Positions 42,102-64,000 of a DNA stretch of 64,000 bases are shown here, in pieces (within the stretch, counting starts at the first letter, position 1; each line of letters opens with the position of its first letter). The position numbers and the translations under genes are program-made. The stretch spans positions 336,003 through 400,002 of the forward strand of contig KV908400.1 of the NCBI GenBank assembly GCA_002005505.1, in the 5' to 3' direction. Source of the stretch: Botryococcus braunii (Eukaryota > Chlorophyta > Trebouxiophyceae). The notes under the pieces are model-generated. The model saw only the letters and a program-made list of their open reading frames with translations. It searched no databases and was not told where the DNA came from.

Positions 42102-64000
<21,899 letters not shown>

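Overview
This is nuclear DNA from a eukaryote, most likely an alga of the green lineage. The reasons are multi-exon genes with GT-AG introns, an ETL1/CHR19-type (plant-like SMARCAD1/Fun30) remodeller gene, an Ecdysoneless-family gene, a Copia and a chromodomain-bearing Ty3/Gypsy retrotransposon, and introns loaded with long (GT)n, (CT)n and (GA)n tracts. A Pyramimonadales prasinophyte such as Cymbomonas would fit, but that is a guess.

Layout. 1-3169: an uninterrupted Copia Gag-PR-IN polyprotein on the minus strand that leaves the window. 3.2-3.7 kb: a second minus-strand frame of unknown family that opens with a match to the histone H3 N-terminal tail. 3.8-8.5 kb: a mosaic of structured dispersed repeats. 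8.7-15.4 kb: copy A of a large multi-exon repeat unit, split by an inserted element. 15.6-26.3 kb: more structured elements, one split by a complete chromovirus (18,787-24,868) with 5-bp target duplications. 27.3-40.8 kb: two further copies (B and C) of the large unit in direct tandem. 40.8-42.1 kb: intergenic. 42.1-58.1 kb: the ETL1 gene on the minus strand; 16 exons were traced with consistent phase and no break. 58.1-60.4 kb: intergenic, or unrecognised ETL1 5' sequence. 60.4-64.0 kb: 3' part of an Ecdysoneless gene, minus strand, running off the right edge.

The most unusual signal is a class of probably non-coding elements, here called hairpin-exon elements. At four places (13.29-14.28, 15.98-16.77, 6.66-7.48 and 17.79-18.78 kb) an intron-containing array of short hairpin-forming exons is followed, across a 24-28 nt GT...AG linker, by a second copy from which the introns have been removed. 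In two doublets the summed exon lengths match to the base (324 = 324 and 278 = 278 nt). Exon stems end 1-2 nt before the splice donor, and diverged copies show paired substitutions that keep the stems. Two unrelated sequence families share the layout. In each doublet the two halves resemble each other far more than either resembles the other locus, so the spliced half seems to be regenerated locally, much as LTRs are.

The host genes look ordinary in function: a nucleosome remodeller and a regulator linked to splicing and the cell cycle. Repeats dominate the rest. Exon boundaries were read by eye from frame, phase and GT-AG sites; first exons, promoters and polyadenylation sites were not identified.
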